Shown: one piece after another, positions 40,738-49,469 of the stretch
Numbering within the stretch: position 1 is the stretch's first letter
Layout of the letters: each line of letters opens with the position of its first letter
Assembly (NCBI GenBank): GCA_944325065.1
Contig: CALUYS010000003.1
Coordinates: forward strand, 85,403-149,402
Source: Candidatus Gastranaerophilales bacterium
GTDB taxonomy: Bacteria > Cyanobacteriota > Vampirovibrionia > Gastranaerophilales > Gastranaerophilaceae
DNA length: 64,000 nucleotides
Reading direction: 5' to 3'
The notes under the pieces: model-generated
Database searches by the model: none
The model's input: only the letters and a program-made list of their open reading frames with translations
Told to the model about the DNA's origin: nothing
Position numbers and translations under genes: made by a program

Positions 40738-42195
40738 ATGAAAAAAACAGTTCTAATAATTGATGATAGTAAAACTCAACTTGAGACATTAAAAATAATT
40801 TTAAAACGAAGTGGTTATAATGTTGTCACTGCATGCAATCCACAAGAAGGTTTTTGTAAAATTTTTGAAATAGCTCCTGATTTAATAATTTCAGATATTG
40901 TGATGCCCGATTTAAATGGGTACCAATTTTGTAAACTTGTTAAAAGTATGTGTTATTCCAAAGAAATTCCTGTAATATTATTAACGGTACTTGATCAAAA
41001 AATAGATAAATTTTGGAGTACAAAATCAGGTGCAAACCGTTTTGTGCCTAAAACAATACCAAGTGATGAACTTATCAAAATATGTAATAATACTATAAAT
41101 GAAAATCCTGTTAATGATGCAACAAAAAAACAAATATTATGCAAAAAAATTAATATTGATGAAGTTCCAAATATTTTAAATCAAATTCTTGATAATACAC
41201 TTATACGATCAACAATAATGAATGAATTTCGTTTATTATCCGAAAATATGAATAATGAACATGAGCTTTTAGCTAATATTTATAAAATTATTTCATCAAT
41301 TATTGATTATGATATTGCAGTAATATGGTTTAAAGAAAATGATGATGAGTGTAAAAATTTTTATTTTGATACACATTTAAATTTATCTTCTAATTTTAAA
41401 GAAAATTTAATTAAAGATATTCTTAACAAATCAAATTGTGAATCAGATGTGCTAAATTTTAAAATAACATATAATAATTCTCTTTTTATAAACAAAAATA
41501 TTGAATTTAATGAATATAAAAATGTTGGTTCTAAGAATATCATTCCAATATATTTTGAAGATAATTTATTAGGTTGTTTTGCCATATTTAATAATACATA
41601 TCAAAATTATGAAAATAATGATATCTTTGATGTTATAGTTTCCGAATTAAAACTTTTATTCCGTATTAAAAAATTATATTCTCAAACTAAACATCTTGCG
41701 ATTACAGATTTTCTAACCGAAATATATAATCGTAGACAATTTGATATTACTATTGAACATGAATTTGCTCGTGCTATTAGATATTTGACACCACTTACTT
41801 TATGTTTAATAGATATAGACCATTTCAAAAGTGTAAATGATACATATGGACATAAAATAGGCGATGAAGTATTACGTGCGATAGCATTGTTAATAAAAAA
41901 AATGTTTCGTAAATCTGACTATATTTTTAGATATGGCGGTGAAGAGTTTATGCTTATATTACCTGAAACAAATGTAAATAATGCATATACACCAATTGAA
42001 CGTCTACGTAAAGAAATTGAGAAACTTGAATTTAATAGTAATAATTTAAAATTTAATATCACTGCAAGTTTTGGTCTAGCTGACAATTGTGTTGATGCTA
42101 TGACATTTGAACAATTAATTAAAAATACAGATATCGCATTATATAAAGCTAAAAATAGTGGACGAAATAAAGTTATAATTTATGAAGGAAAATAA
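40738..42195 (+). CDS. Response regulator with diguanylate cyclase (REC-GGDEF)
   Basis: 485 residues. The receiver (1-125) has the phospho-acceptor in LIISDIVMPDLNGY. A middle region (about 150-315) is compatible with a GAF-like fold. The C-terminal GGDEF domain has active-site RYGGEEFMLIL and an inhibitory I-site RKSD (RxxD) five residues before GGEEF, so it should make c-di-GMP with product inhibition. It may receive phosphate from the divergent CheA. No Shine-Dalgarno is visible. Confidence 0.93.
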   Translation: MKKTVLIIDDSKTQLETLKIILKRSGYNVVTACNPQEGFCKIFEIAPDLIISDIVMPDLNGYQFCKLVKSMCYSKEIPVILLTVLDQKIDKFWSTKSGANRFVPKTIPSDELIKICNNTINENPVNDATKKQILCKKINIDEVPNILNQILDNTLIRSTIMNEFRLLSENMNNEHELLANIYKIISSIIDYDIAVIWFKENDDECKNFYFDTHLNLSSNFKENLIKDILNKSNCESDVLNFKITYNNSLFINKNIEFNEYKNVGSKNIIPIYFEDNLLGCFAIFNNTYQNYENNDIFDVIVSELKLLFRIKKLYSQTKHLAITDFLTEIYNRRQFDITIEHEFARAIRYLTPLTLCLIDIDHFKSVNDTYGHKIGDEVLRAIALLIKKMFRKSDYIFRYGGEEFMLILPETNVNNAYTPIERLRKEIEKLEFNSNNLKFNITASFGLADNCVDAMTFEQLIKNTDIALYKAKNSGRNKVIIYEGK

Positions 42196-43216
42196 TATTA
42201 TTTCACAACAATCAGAAAATGAAAATCGAAGATTTTTATTTTTTGAAATTAATAATTTAAAATATGCAGTTGATACTTCTTATGTTGTTGAATTAATGCA
42301 TATTCCTAAATTTGAAACACCTGGAAAAATGTCAAAATATATATCAGGTGTCATGCCATATGACCCTATGTCAATCAATATAATAGACATTCATTCTATT
42401 TTAAATATGGAATTAAAAAAATATCGTTTAAATGATTCGTTAATTATTTTAAAAACAAGTGAAAACATTTTTGGAATTATTGTAAATAATATTATTGATA
42501 TATTAACACTTGATAAATCATTAATTCAACTTTTACCATTTGATACACAAAATAAATTAATTGAATTCCTTTATCGTTACAAAAATTCAAATGTTTCAAT
42601 CATAAATCCTGATACTATTGATGAAATTGTAAAAAATGCAAAAGATGAAAAAAATGAATATAATTATGCTAACTTATTTCCAACAGATGATTATTCAATT
42701 GAAATTTTAACTAAAAGACAAAATAACTTATATGCAAAATCAAAACAAATTTTTGAAACTGTTATTGAAAAAGAAAATTTTTTACAATTTCAAATAAATA
42801 ACTTAAATTTGGCTTTAAATATAAAATATATAAAAGAAATTGTCAAATTATCTCAAAATAAATCTATCGAAATTCCTCAAATACCAAAATATATAAATAA
42901 AATAGTAAGTGTACGCGGAGACTATGTAAACGCATTAAATTTATCTATTTTTTTAAATGGTGTTGAGATTAATGAAAAAAAAGTGGAATACAAAAATTTA
43001 ATTATTCTTGATATTAAACACTTAAAGATAGGATTAATGGCAAACGAAATTTTTGATATTCGAAGTTTAAAACCTGAAGAATTTATTTTAAATACAGACT
43101 CAAAATTTCATACAGGATATATTATGGGTGATATATTTAATGATAACAAATTATTTTCAATATTAAATATTGAAAAAATTATTAACGATGAAAGATTATA
43201 TATTGCACAAAAGTAA
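42182..43216 (+). CDS. Double CheW-domain protein
   Basis: 344 residues. Two CheW-like domains, about 15-150 (RRFLFFEINNLKYAV) and about 195-335 (ENFLQFQINNLNLAL), joined by an Asn/Asp-rich linker. CheW couples receptors to CheA; a tandem CheW could bridge two partners or replace two separate couplers. It overlaps the REC-GGDEF stop by 14 bp, which implies coupled translation. Confidence 0.85.
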   Translation: MKENNIISQQSENENRRFLFFEINNLKYAVDTSYVVELMHIPKFETPGKMSKYISGVMPYDPMSINIIDIHSILNMELKKYRLNDSLIILKTSENIFGIIVNNIIDILTLDKSLIQLLPFDTQNKLIEFLYRYKNSNVSIINPDTIDEIVKNAKDEKNEYNYANLFPTDDYSIEILTKRQNNLYAKSKQIFETVIEKENFLQFQINNLNLALNIKYIKEIVKLSQNKSIEIPQIPKYINKIVSVRGDYVNALNLSIFLNGVEINEKKVEYKNLIILDIKHLKIGLMANEIFDIRSLKPEEFILNTDSKFHTGYIMGDIFNDNKLFSILNIEKIINDERLYIAQK

Positions 43217-43301
43217 AGATTTATTAATAAAATTATAATAAATTTGTCAATTTTTCTTCAACACTATCCTTTAATATTATATAAAGAATAAAGGAATAAA
43301 A

Positions 43302-43364
43302 ATGATTAATTTAATTAAATTTTTAAAAAGAAATAAACGATTTCAAGTAAACGATTTGTGGTAG
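43302..43364 (+). CDS. Candidate 20-residue peptide
   Basis: A short frame (MINLIKFLKRNKRFQVNDLW) with AAAGGAA 5 nt upstream. The terminator hairpin 43350-43376 begins within its last codons. Basic with a hydrophobic start. It could be a real small protein or chance; nothing else supports it. Confidence 0.3.
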   Translation: MINLIKFLKRNKRFQVNDLW

Positions 43365-43384
43365 ACACAAATCGTTACTTTTTT
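43350..43384 (+). terminator. Rho-independent terminator overlapping the rpmE end
   Basis: Stem AACGATTTGTG (43350-43360) with 43366-43376 and a T-run on the plus strand. It ends the cheW-side transcript and reaches into the last codons of the convergent rpmE. Confidence 0.75.
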
Positions 43385-43575
43385 TGATAACGTTTACGAA
43401 ATCTCTCAACACGTCCTTCGCTGTCTAAAATTTTTTGATTTCCTGTATAAAACGGATGACATTTGTTACAAATTTCAACAGTAATATCATCTTTTATAGA
43501 ACCTGTTTCTATTTCATTTCCACAAATACATTTTATCTTTACTTTTTTATAATCAGGATGTATACCAGCTTTCAT
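43375..43575 (-). CDS. rpmE: Ribosomal protein bL31
   Basis: 66 residues. Start [10 protein letters not shown] is canonical; zinc ligands include CICGNE and [13 protein letters not shown]. The Cys-containing form is the zinc-binding bL31. Alone on its strand; GAGGTTT precedes the ATG. Confidence 0.97.
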   Translation of the reverse strand: MKAGIHPDYKKVKIKCICGNEIETGSIKDDITVEICNKCHPFYTGNQKILDSEGRVERFRKRYQKK

Positions 43576-43623
43576 AATTTAAACCTCTAATTTACTAAAA
43601 TATTATAATCTAAATATAATTAT

Positions 43624-43670
43624 AACCTTGAAAAAATTTATTTTCAAGGTTTGATTATTTTTTTTACATA
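43624..43670 (+). terminator. Terminator-like hairpin with no obvious upstream gene
   Basis: 11-bp stem (43624-43634 with 43641-43651), loop of 6, followed by TTTGATTATTTTTTTT on the plus strand. It is between the divergent rpmE and metF. It could end antisense transcription of rpmE or read-through from the left; in the opposite sense it lies upstream of rpmE. Confidence 0.5.
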
Positions 43671-43676
43671 ACTTAA

Positions 43677-43705
43677 TTTACAAGCAAAAGAAAAAAATGT
43701 ATAAT
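43677..43705 (+). promoter_or_regulatory. metF promoter, near-leaderless
   Basis: TTTACA (43677-43682), 17-bp spacer, perfect TATAAT (43700-43705), then 9 nt to the ATG at 43715. It covers the upstream ATG at 43697, which therefore cannot be the start. Confidence 0.75.
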
Positions 43706-43714
43706 TGTAAAGTT

Positions 43715-44614
43715 ATGAATGTTGAAGAAATTGAAAAAAAAATATACGTTAAAAAAATTGAAGAAAAAAAGAAATTAGAATTTTCACTTGAAGTTTTTCC
43801 TCCAAAAGATGATTCAGATGGTGAAAAGCTTAGTAATCTGATTATAGAATTAAAAAAATTAAAACAATATAACCCGACATTGGTATCAATTACATATGGT
43901 GCTGGAGGTTTGGGGTCAAGAGAAAAAACGTTAGAGTGTGCTAAAAAAATAAATGAAGAGTTAAAGTTTAATTGCATGCCGCATTTTACCTGTGTTAATT
44001 CTACAAATGATTTTGTTTTAAACTATATAAGTGAAATTACAAAACTTGGATTTAATCATATTCTTGCTCTTCGTGGAGATAAAATAAAAGATGACAAAAA
44101 ACAAAGTAATAAAAAATCTCATTTTGAATATGCAAGTGATTTAATAAAATTTATAAAAAATAATAGTAATATAAATATTTCAGCTGCTGGGTATCCTGAA
44201 GGTCATAATGAAGCTAAAAGCTTAGATGATGATTTAAAAATATTAAAAATGAAAACAGATTATGGTGCAAACTCAATCTATACACAATTATTTTTTGACA
44301 ATGAAAAATTCTATATTTATTTTGAAAAAGCAAAAAAACTTAATATAAATATTCCAATAATACCTGGTATTTTGCCAATTACAAGTTTTAATCAAACATA
44401 TAAAATGACTCAGATGTGCCATGCATCAATACCCAAAAAATTATTCCAAAAACTTGAAAAATACCAAAATGAAAAAGAAGCAATATTTGAGATAGGTTAT
44501 GAGCATGCTTGTAATCAAATTAAAGAACTTATTAAATTTGGTATAAATAATATTCATTTCTATACATTAAATAAATCTAACATAACAAATAATATTTTGA
44601 AAGAATGTTTGTAA
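43715..44614 (+). CDS. metF: Methylenetetrahydrofolate reductase
   Basis: 299 residues. The N-terminal FSLEVFPPKDDSDGEKL contains the Glu of the active site, and IPGILPITSFNQ is the typical later strand. MetF reduces 5,10-methylene-THF to 5-methyl-THF with FAD, for methionine synthesis. I start at ATG 43715; the ATG at 43697 is inside the -10 region. It has no Shine-Dalgarno. The NifU gene follows after 90 bp. Confidence 0.9.
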   Translation: MNVEEIEKKIYVKKIEEKKKLEFSLEVFPPKDDSDGEKLSNLIIELKKLKQYNPTLVSITYGAGGLGSREKTLECAKKINEELKFNCMPHFTCVNSTNDFVLNYISEITKLGFNHILALRGDKIKDDKKQSNKKSHFEYASDLIKFIKNNSNINISAAGYPEGHNEAKSLDDDLKILKMKTDYGANSIYTQLFFDNEKFYIYFEKAKKLNINIPIIPGILPITSFNQTYKMTQMCHASIPKKLFQKLEKYQNEKEAIFEIGYEHACNQIKELIKFGINNIHFYTLNKSNITNNILKECL

Positions 44615-44704
44615 TGTAAAAAAAAGTAAAATAATGTGTTTTTTTAGAAAATTTGAGTTAAAATGTATGTGAAATAATATATTTATATAAAGGAGGTTTA
44701 TCCC

Positions 44705-45547
44705 ATGTGGGATTATTCTGAAAAAGTAATGGAACATTATCGCAATCCAAAAAATGTTGGAGAAATAGAAAACCCAACTGTTATTGGAGAAGCAGGTTCA
44801 CTTATTTGTGGAGATATGTTAAAATTATATTTAAAAATTAATGACAATAATGTTATAGAAGATGCAAAATTTCAAACATTTGGTTGTGGATCAGCAGTTG
44901 CAAGTTCAAGTATTTTAACCGAAATGATTATTGGAAAAACTATTGATGAGGTTAAAAAAATAACAAATAAGGATATTGTTGATGAGCTTGGAGGATTGCC
45001 ACCTCAAAAAATGCATTGTTCAGTTATGGGACAAGAGGCTTTGGAAGATGCACTGAAAAAACTTGATGGTAATGATGATAAAGAAAATGATATTACGAAT
45101 GAAGAAAAAATTATTTGCCAATGTTTTAATATAAGCGAAAATCTCTTAAGAAAAGAAATTCGTGAAAATAATCTTAACACAGTTGCTGATGTAACAAATT
45201 ACCTTAAAGCAGGTGGTGCTTGTGGACATTGTAAAAACACAATTGAAAATATTTTAAATGAAGAAATAGTTATAAAAAATGAATTAGAAGAAGAAGTTTC
45301 AAAATTAAATCCAACTCAAAAAATATTAAAAATAAATAATGTTATTGAAACAAGCATTGTGCCACTTCTACAAAAAGATGGAGGCGATATTGAATTTATT
45401 GATTTTAATAATGAAAATAATATCGTAACCGTTAAATTAAAAGGACGTTGTAGTGCTTGTAAGAATGCTGTTTTAACATTAAAAAATTTAGTTGAAACAA
45501 CATTAAAAGAACACGTTGATAAAAATATTAAAGTTAAGCAAAAATAA
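44705..45547 (+). CDS. nifU: NifU-type iron-sulfur cluster scaffold
   Basis: 280 residues, three domains: IscU-like N-terminal scaffold (C35, C61, C105 as ligands), a central BFD-like [2Fe-2S] domain (C138, C140, C173, C176), and a C-terminal NifU/Nfu domain with CSAC (C249, C252). This three-domain form is the NIF-type scaffold rather than IscU. It receives sulfur from the adjacent NifS and passes clusters to apoproteins such as hydrogenase and radical-SAM enzymes. No nitrogenase gene is nearby. AAAGGAGGT precedes the ATG. Confidence 0.95.
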   Translation: MWDYSEKVMEHYRNPKNVGEIENPTVIGEAGSLICGDMLKLYLKINDNNVIEDAKFQTFGCGSAVASSSILTEMIIGKTIDEVKKITNKDIVDELGGLPPQKMHCSVMGQEALEDALKKLDGNDDKENDITNEEKIICQCFNISENLLRKEIRENNLNTVADVTNYLKAGGACGHCKNTIENILNEEIVIKNELEEEVSKLNPTQKILKINNVIETSIVPLLQKDGGDIEFIDFNNENNIVTVKLKGRCSACKNAVLTLKNLVETTLKEHVDKNIKVKQK

Positions 45548-45566
45548 GTAATGAAATGAAGTAATA

Positions 45567-46772
45567 ATGTTTATGGAAAAAATAATATATCTTGATAATA
45601 ATGCAACAACAAAAGTTGATGAAAAAGTAGTTGAAAGAATGTTGCCATATTTTTCTGAAGAATATGGGAATCCTTCTTCAACGTATACTTTTGGTGGTAA
45701 TGTCCAATATAAAATAATAGAAGCACGTGAAACATTAAAAGATTTTATTGGTGCCAGTCGTGTAAATGAAATTATTTTTACATCTTGTGGTACTGAAAGT
45801 GCAAATACAGCAATAAAAGGTGTTTTAACTGCAAATAAAACAAAAAAACATATTATAACAACCAAGGTTGAACACGCTTGTGTTCTTACTTTATATAAAA
45901 ATCTTGAAACACAATTTGGTTATAAAGTAGATTATCTTGATGTGAATTCAGATGGTTCGCTTGATTTAACTCCTCTTGAAAATATGGTAAATGATCAAAC
46001 GGTACTTGTTAGTTGCATGGCTGCAAATAATGAAACAGGAGTTATTTTCCCTTATGAAAAACTTGCTGAGATTGTAAAAAACAAAAACCCTAATACAAAA
46101 GTTTTTGTTGATGCTGTACAAGCAGCAGGAAAAATAAAACTTGATGTCAAAAATACTCAAGTTGATTTGATGGGCATTTCTGGTCATAAAATTCATGCCC
46201 CGAAAGGAATTGGAGCTTTATATATAAAAAGTGGAACATTGATTTCTCCTCTTTTAATAGGCGGTCATCAAGAAGCAGGGAAAAGAGCTGGAACTGAAAA
46301 TGTTCCATATATAATTGGTTTAGCTGAAGCTTGTAAACTTGCAAGTGATAGTTTAGGTGATGAAGCTACAAGAGTTAAACAATTAAGAGATACTCTTGAA
46401 GCTGGTATTTTAAAAAATGTATATAATGCAAGGCTTAATACAAATGTGTCAAATCGTGTTCCAAATACGACCAATATTGGATTTGAGTATGTTGAAGGCG
46501 AGCTTATATTACTTCATTTAAGTGATTTAGGAATCTGTGCAAGTTCAGGAAGTGCTTGCACAAGTGGAAATATTGATGCTAGTCATGTTTTAAAAGCAAT
46601 GGGTGTACCTTTTACTTGCTTGCACGGTAGTATAAGGTTTAGTTTAAGTAGGTTTACAACAAAAGAAGAAATTGAATACACTCTTAAAATGCTTCCTCAG
46701 GTTATTAATAAATTAAACGATATTTCACCTTTCCAAAAAGAATTAAATGATTTAAAAAAATTAAAAGCTTAA
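45567..46772 (+). CDS. nifS: Cysteine desulfurase (NifS/IscS type)
   Basis: 401 residues, class V aminotransferase fold. Near the N-terminus YLDNNATTK, PLP-binding Lys in SGHKIHAPKG, and catalytic Cys in SSGSACTSGN. It supplies sulfur to the NifU scaffold encoded 19 bp upstream. Confidence 0.95.
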   Translation: MFMEKIIYLDNNATTKVDEKVVERMLPYFSEEYGNPSSTYTFGGNVQYKIIEARETLKDFIGASRVNEIIFTSCGTESANTAIKGVLTANKTKKHIITTKVEHACVLTLYKNLETQFGYKVDYLDVNSDGSLDLTPLENMVNDQTVLVSCMAANNETGVIFPYEKLAEIVKNKNPNTKVFVDAVQAAGKIKLDVKNTQVDLMGISGHKIHAPKGIGALYIKSGTLISPLLIGGHQEAGKRAGTENVPYIIGLAEACKLASDSLGDEATRVKQLRDTLEAGILKNVYNARLNTNVSNRVPNTTNIGFEYVEGELILLHLSDLGICASSGSACTSGNIDASHVLKAMGVPFTCLHGSIRFSLSRFTTKEEIEYTLKMLPQVINKLNDISPFQKELNDLKKLKA

Positions 46773-46785
46773 ATTTAAATTAAAT

Positions 46786-47859
46786 ATGAATCTAGTAAAA
46801 AAAATAATTTTATATATAATTTTCTTATTTATTATTTTCCCAATTAACATTGCATTTGGTGATGTTAATTTTTTATATACACATGGTTCTTATGAAGAAG
46901 GTGTCGATTTTTTTAATAGTGTATCAAAAAAACTTCATAAAAATATTGAGAAAGAACTTATTAAAAGTGATATTTTTAGAAAAAATGTCTTAATTAATGA
47001 AAAAATAAATCCAGAACCTTTAACATATTACTGGGGAGAAAAAACTCTGGCAGGTTTTGACAAGATAAATAAAGGATTTGATTTATCAAATATTTATGCA
47101 CCAAAACTTGCCAATTTTATAAAAGTTCAACTTGCTCATTTAATGTATGATACTTTATGGATTAGCTTTTACCCAAATATGCTTAATATTTTAGATGATA
47201 TAAATAATATTGCAATTAATAATTATAAAAACAATGATTCTTTGATTTTACTTGGATATAGCTCAGGAGCATTAATAACATACAATTATTTACTTTTTAA
47301 AATTCCATATATTAATGTACAAAATTTTTTTAATGATAAAAATATAGAAAATAAAAATACATGTTTAAGCGCTTTAATTAAATCAAATTTAATAGATTTA
47401 AATATAAATTGGGATTTAAAAAAAACTGATAAATACAAAGAAAATCTTAAGAATATAGACTGTTATACAATGATGTATTGTAATCCTAATAATATAAAAG
47501 GAGTAATAAACTTTGGTGCTCCTATTTTATTTTTCCAGGATGGAAAAGACAAAGGAAACAATTTTAAATTTTTTAATGATATTCTTCTAAAATATATAAT
47601 TGAAAACAATATTTTTTTCTTAACCGTAAACTATAAAGATGACCCTTTTAGTGCTATTACTCCTAAAAATTTTGAATATTCTAAATTTAGAGCAAAAAAT
47701 GTAAAAAATGGCTTGGGCTTTATTTATGAATATAATAATTTTAAAAGCTATAAAACATTTTTAAAAGCTCATAATGCTTATTGGACAAGTAGGAAGCAGT
47801 TTTCTAAAAATGTTAAAAAAGCTTATGAAGAAGGTTTTATGTATTTTTACAATAAATAA
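46786..47859 (+). CDS. Exported alpha/beta-hydrolase-like protein
   Basis: 357 residues. An N-terminal signal (about 1-26, ending NIAFGD) precedes a soluble domain with a nucleophile elbow GxSxG as G157-YSSG161 (S159) after a hydrophobic strand (SLILL). The remaining triad is uncertain: aspartates and histidines occur (e.g. KAHNAYW near the end), with no diagnostic motif. Probably a periplasmic or exported serine hydrolase (esterase or lipase-like). It begins 13 bp after nifS, perhaps only by accident of operon layout. Confidence 0.6.
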   Translation: MNLVKKIILYIIFLFIIFPINIAFGDVNFLYTHGSYEEGVDFFNSVSKKLHKNIEKELIKSDIFRKNVLINEKINPEPLTYYWGEKTLAGFDKINKGFDLSNIYAPKLANFIKVQLAHLMYDTLWISFYPNMLNILDDINNIAINNYKNNDSLILLGYSSGALITYNYLLFKIPYINVQNFFNDKNIENKNTCLSALIKSNLIDLNINWDLKKTDKYKENLKNIDCYTMMYCNPNNIKGVINFGAPILFFQDGKDKGNNFKFFNDILLKYIIENNIFFLTVNYKDDPFSAITPKNFEYSKFRAKNVKNGLGFIYEYNNFKSYKTFLKAHNAYWTSRKQFSKNVKKAYEEGFMYFYNK

Positions 47860-47865
47860 TTCTTT

Positions 47866-47893
47866 TTGTTATAATAATTTTTTATGCTAAAAT
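47866..47893 (+). promoter_or_regulatory. sdaAB promoter, probably leaderless
   Basis: TTGTTA (47866-47871), 16-bp spacer, TAAAAT (47888-47893; TG two bases before), then 7 nt to the ATG at 47901. No Shine-Dalgarno. Confidence 0.6.
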
Positions 47894-47900
47894 CAAAATT

Positions 47901-48572
47901 ATGGAGAATACAACATCATTGTTTGATATAATAGGACCAATAATTATTGGTCCATCAAGTTCTCATACGGCAGGAGCTTGTCGTATCGGAATGATTGCAA
48001 GAAAAATTTATGGCAAAACAACCTTAAAAAAAGTTAAATTTGTTTTATATAACTCTTTTTCAAAAACAGGAAAAGGTCATGGGACTGATAAAGGACTTTT
48101 AGGGGGTGTTTTAGGATTAAAATTAAGTGATAAAAATATTAAATATTCATTTAAAATAGCTCAAGAACAAAATATCAAAGTTGAACTTGAATATTGTGAT
48201 GATTTTAATCGTCATCCAAATTCTGTTGATATTATTTTTGACGATAATAAAATGAAAATAAGTGCTAATTCAACTGGTGGTGGAGAAATTGAAGTTGTAA
48301 AAATAAACGAAAATCCTTGCCGTTTGAAAGGTGATTATCCTACTTTAATTTTAAATTATAAAGATAAACCAGGGATGGTTTCACTTGTAACAAATTTGAT
48401 ATGCAAAAAAAATATAAATATAGCAAACATGACATGTTCACGTTCGTCAAAAGGACAAATAGCAAATATGGCAATTAGCTTGGACAATAATCTTGACAAT
48501 TCAGATATCAAAACTTTAGAAAATATGGAGGAAATATATTTTATTCGTTATATTGAGGCTTTGGAAAAATGA
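47901..48572 (+). CDS. sdaAB: L-serine dehydratase, beta subunit
   Basis: 223 residues. The signature GPSSSHTAGACR is near the start, and a C-terminal ACT domain (about 148-220, LNYKDKPGMVSLV) is expected to bind serine. It forms the oxygen-sensitive [4Fe-4S] serine dehydratase with SdaAA and gives pyruvate plus ammonia. It overlaps sdaAA by 4 bp (ATGA). Confidence 0.95.
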   Translation: MENTTSLFDIIGPIIIGPSSSHTAGACRIGMIARKIYGKTTLKKVKFVLYNSFSKTGKGHGTDKGLLGGVLGLKLSDKNIKYSFKIAQEQNIKVELEYCDDFNRHPNSVDIIFDDNKMKISANSTGGGEIEVVKINENPCRLKGDYPTLILNYKDKPGMVSLVTNLICKKNINIANMTCSRSSKGQIANMAISLDNNLDNSDIKTLENMEEIYFIRYIEALEK

Positions 48573-49459
48573 GCAATATAAAAACTTTTTACGATTTAAT
48601 TAATTTTGCAAATAGTCAAAATAAAAAAATATTTGAAATATGTCAAGAAAATGAAGCTTATGAGATGGAAACATCTATTGAAAACATCCGCAATAAAGTT
48701 TTTGATAATATAAATGTGATGAAAAGTGCAATAAATGAGGGAATAAAAACAAATGAAAAATCCTTAAGTGAACTTTCTGGGACTGATTGTTATAAAATGC
48801 AAGCTAATATTTCAAAAGCTAGTTTATTATTCTCCAATGTTATGAATAAAGCAATTGTATATGCACTTGCTTGTTGCGAACAAAATGCAACAATGGGAAA
48901 AATCGTAGCTTGTCCGACTGCTGGTGCTTGCGGTATAATTCCAGGGGCAATTATATCAATAAGCGAAGAGTTAAAAATTGATAAAGAAATACAAATAAAT
49001 GCATTGATTACAGCAGGTGAAATAGGAAGAATCATTGCCTGTAAAATGGCATTAGCTGGAGCTTGTATGGGATGTCAGGGTGAATGTGGAGTTGCATCAG
49101 GTATGGCATCAGGTGCCATTGTCGAAATGCTTGGTGGGTCAAATGAACAGATAATTAACGCTTGTGCTTTAACTTTGAAAAATATTATGGGATTGACTTG
49201 TGATCCTGTTGCAGGACTTGTGGAAGTTCCTTGTGTTAAACGTAATGCGTTCTTAACTATTCATTCTTTTACTGGTGCAAATCTTGCTATGGCCAATATA
49301 AAAAGTTTCATACCACTTGATGAAATTATTGATGCTATGAAAGAAGTCGGCAATTTGATGTCTGTAACTTTAAAAGAAAGTTCTCAAGGCGGTTTAAGTA
49401 CAACCAAAACAGCTCTTGCAAAACAAGCTCAACTTGAAAAAATATGGAAAAATAATTAA
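48569..49459 (+). CDS. sdaAA: L-serine dehydratase, alpha subunit
   Basis: 296 residues. Cluster ligands CPTAGACG (C115 and C121 with a third Cys further on), repeated ASGMASG and CVKRNAF segments, and SSQGGLSTT near the end, all typical. With SdaAB it degrades serine to pyruvate, consistent with amino-acid fermentation. Confidence 0.95.
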   Translation: MSNIKTFYDLINFANSQNKKIFEICQENEAYEMETSIENIRNKVFDNINVMKSAINEGIKTNEKSLSELSGTDCYKMQANISKASLLFSNVMNKAIVYALACCEQNATMGKIVACPTAGACGIIPGAIISISEELKIDKEIQINALITAGEIGRIIACKMALAGACMGCQGECGVASGMASGAIVEMLGGSNEQIINACALTLKNIMGLTCDPVAGLVEVPCVKRNAFLTIHSFTGANLAMANIKSFIPLDEIIDAMKEVGNLMSVTLKESSQGGLSTTKTALAKQAQLEKIWKNN

Positions 49460-49469
49460 GGAAATTTTT

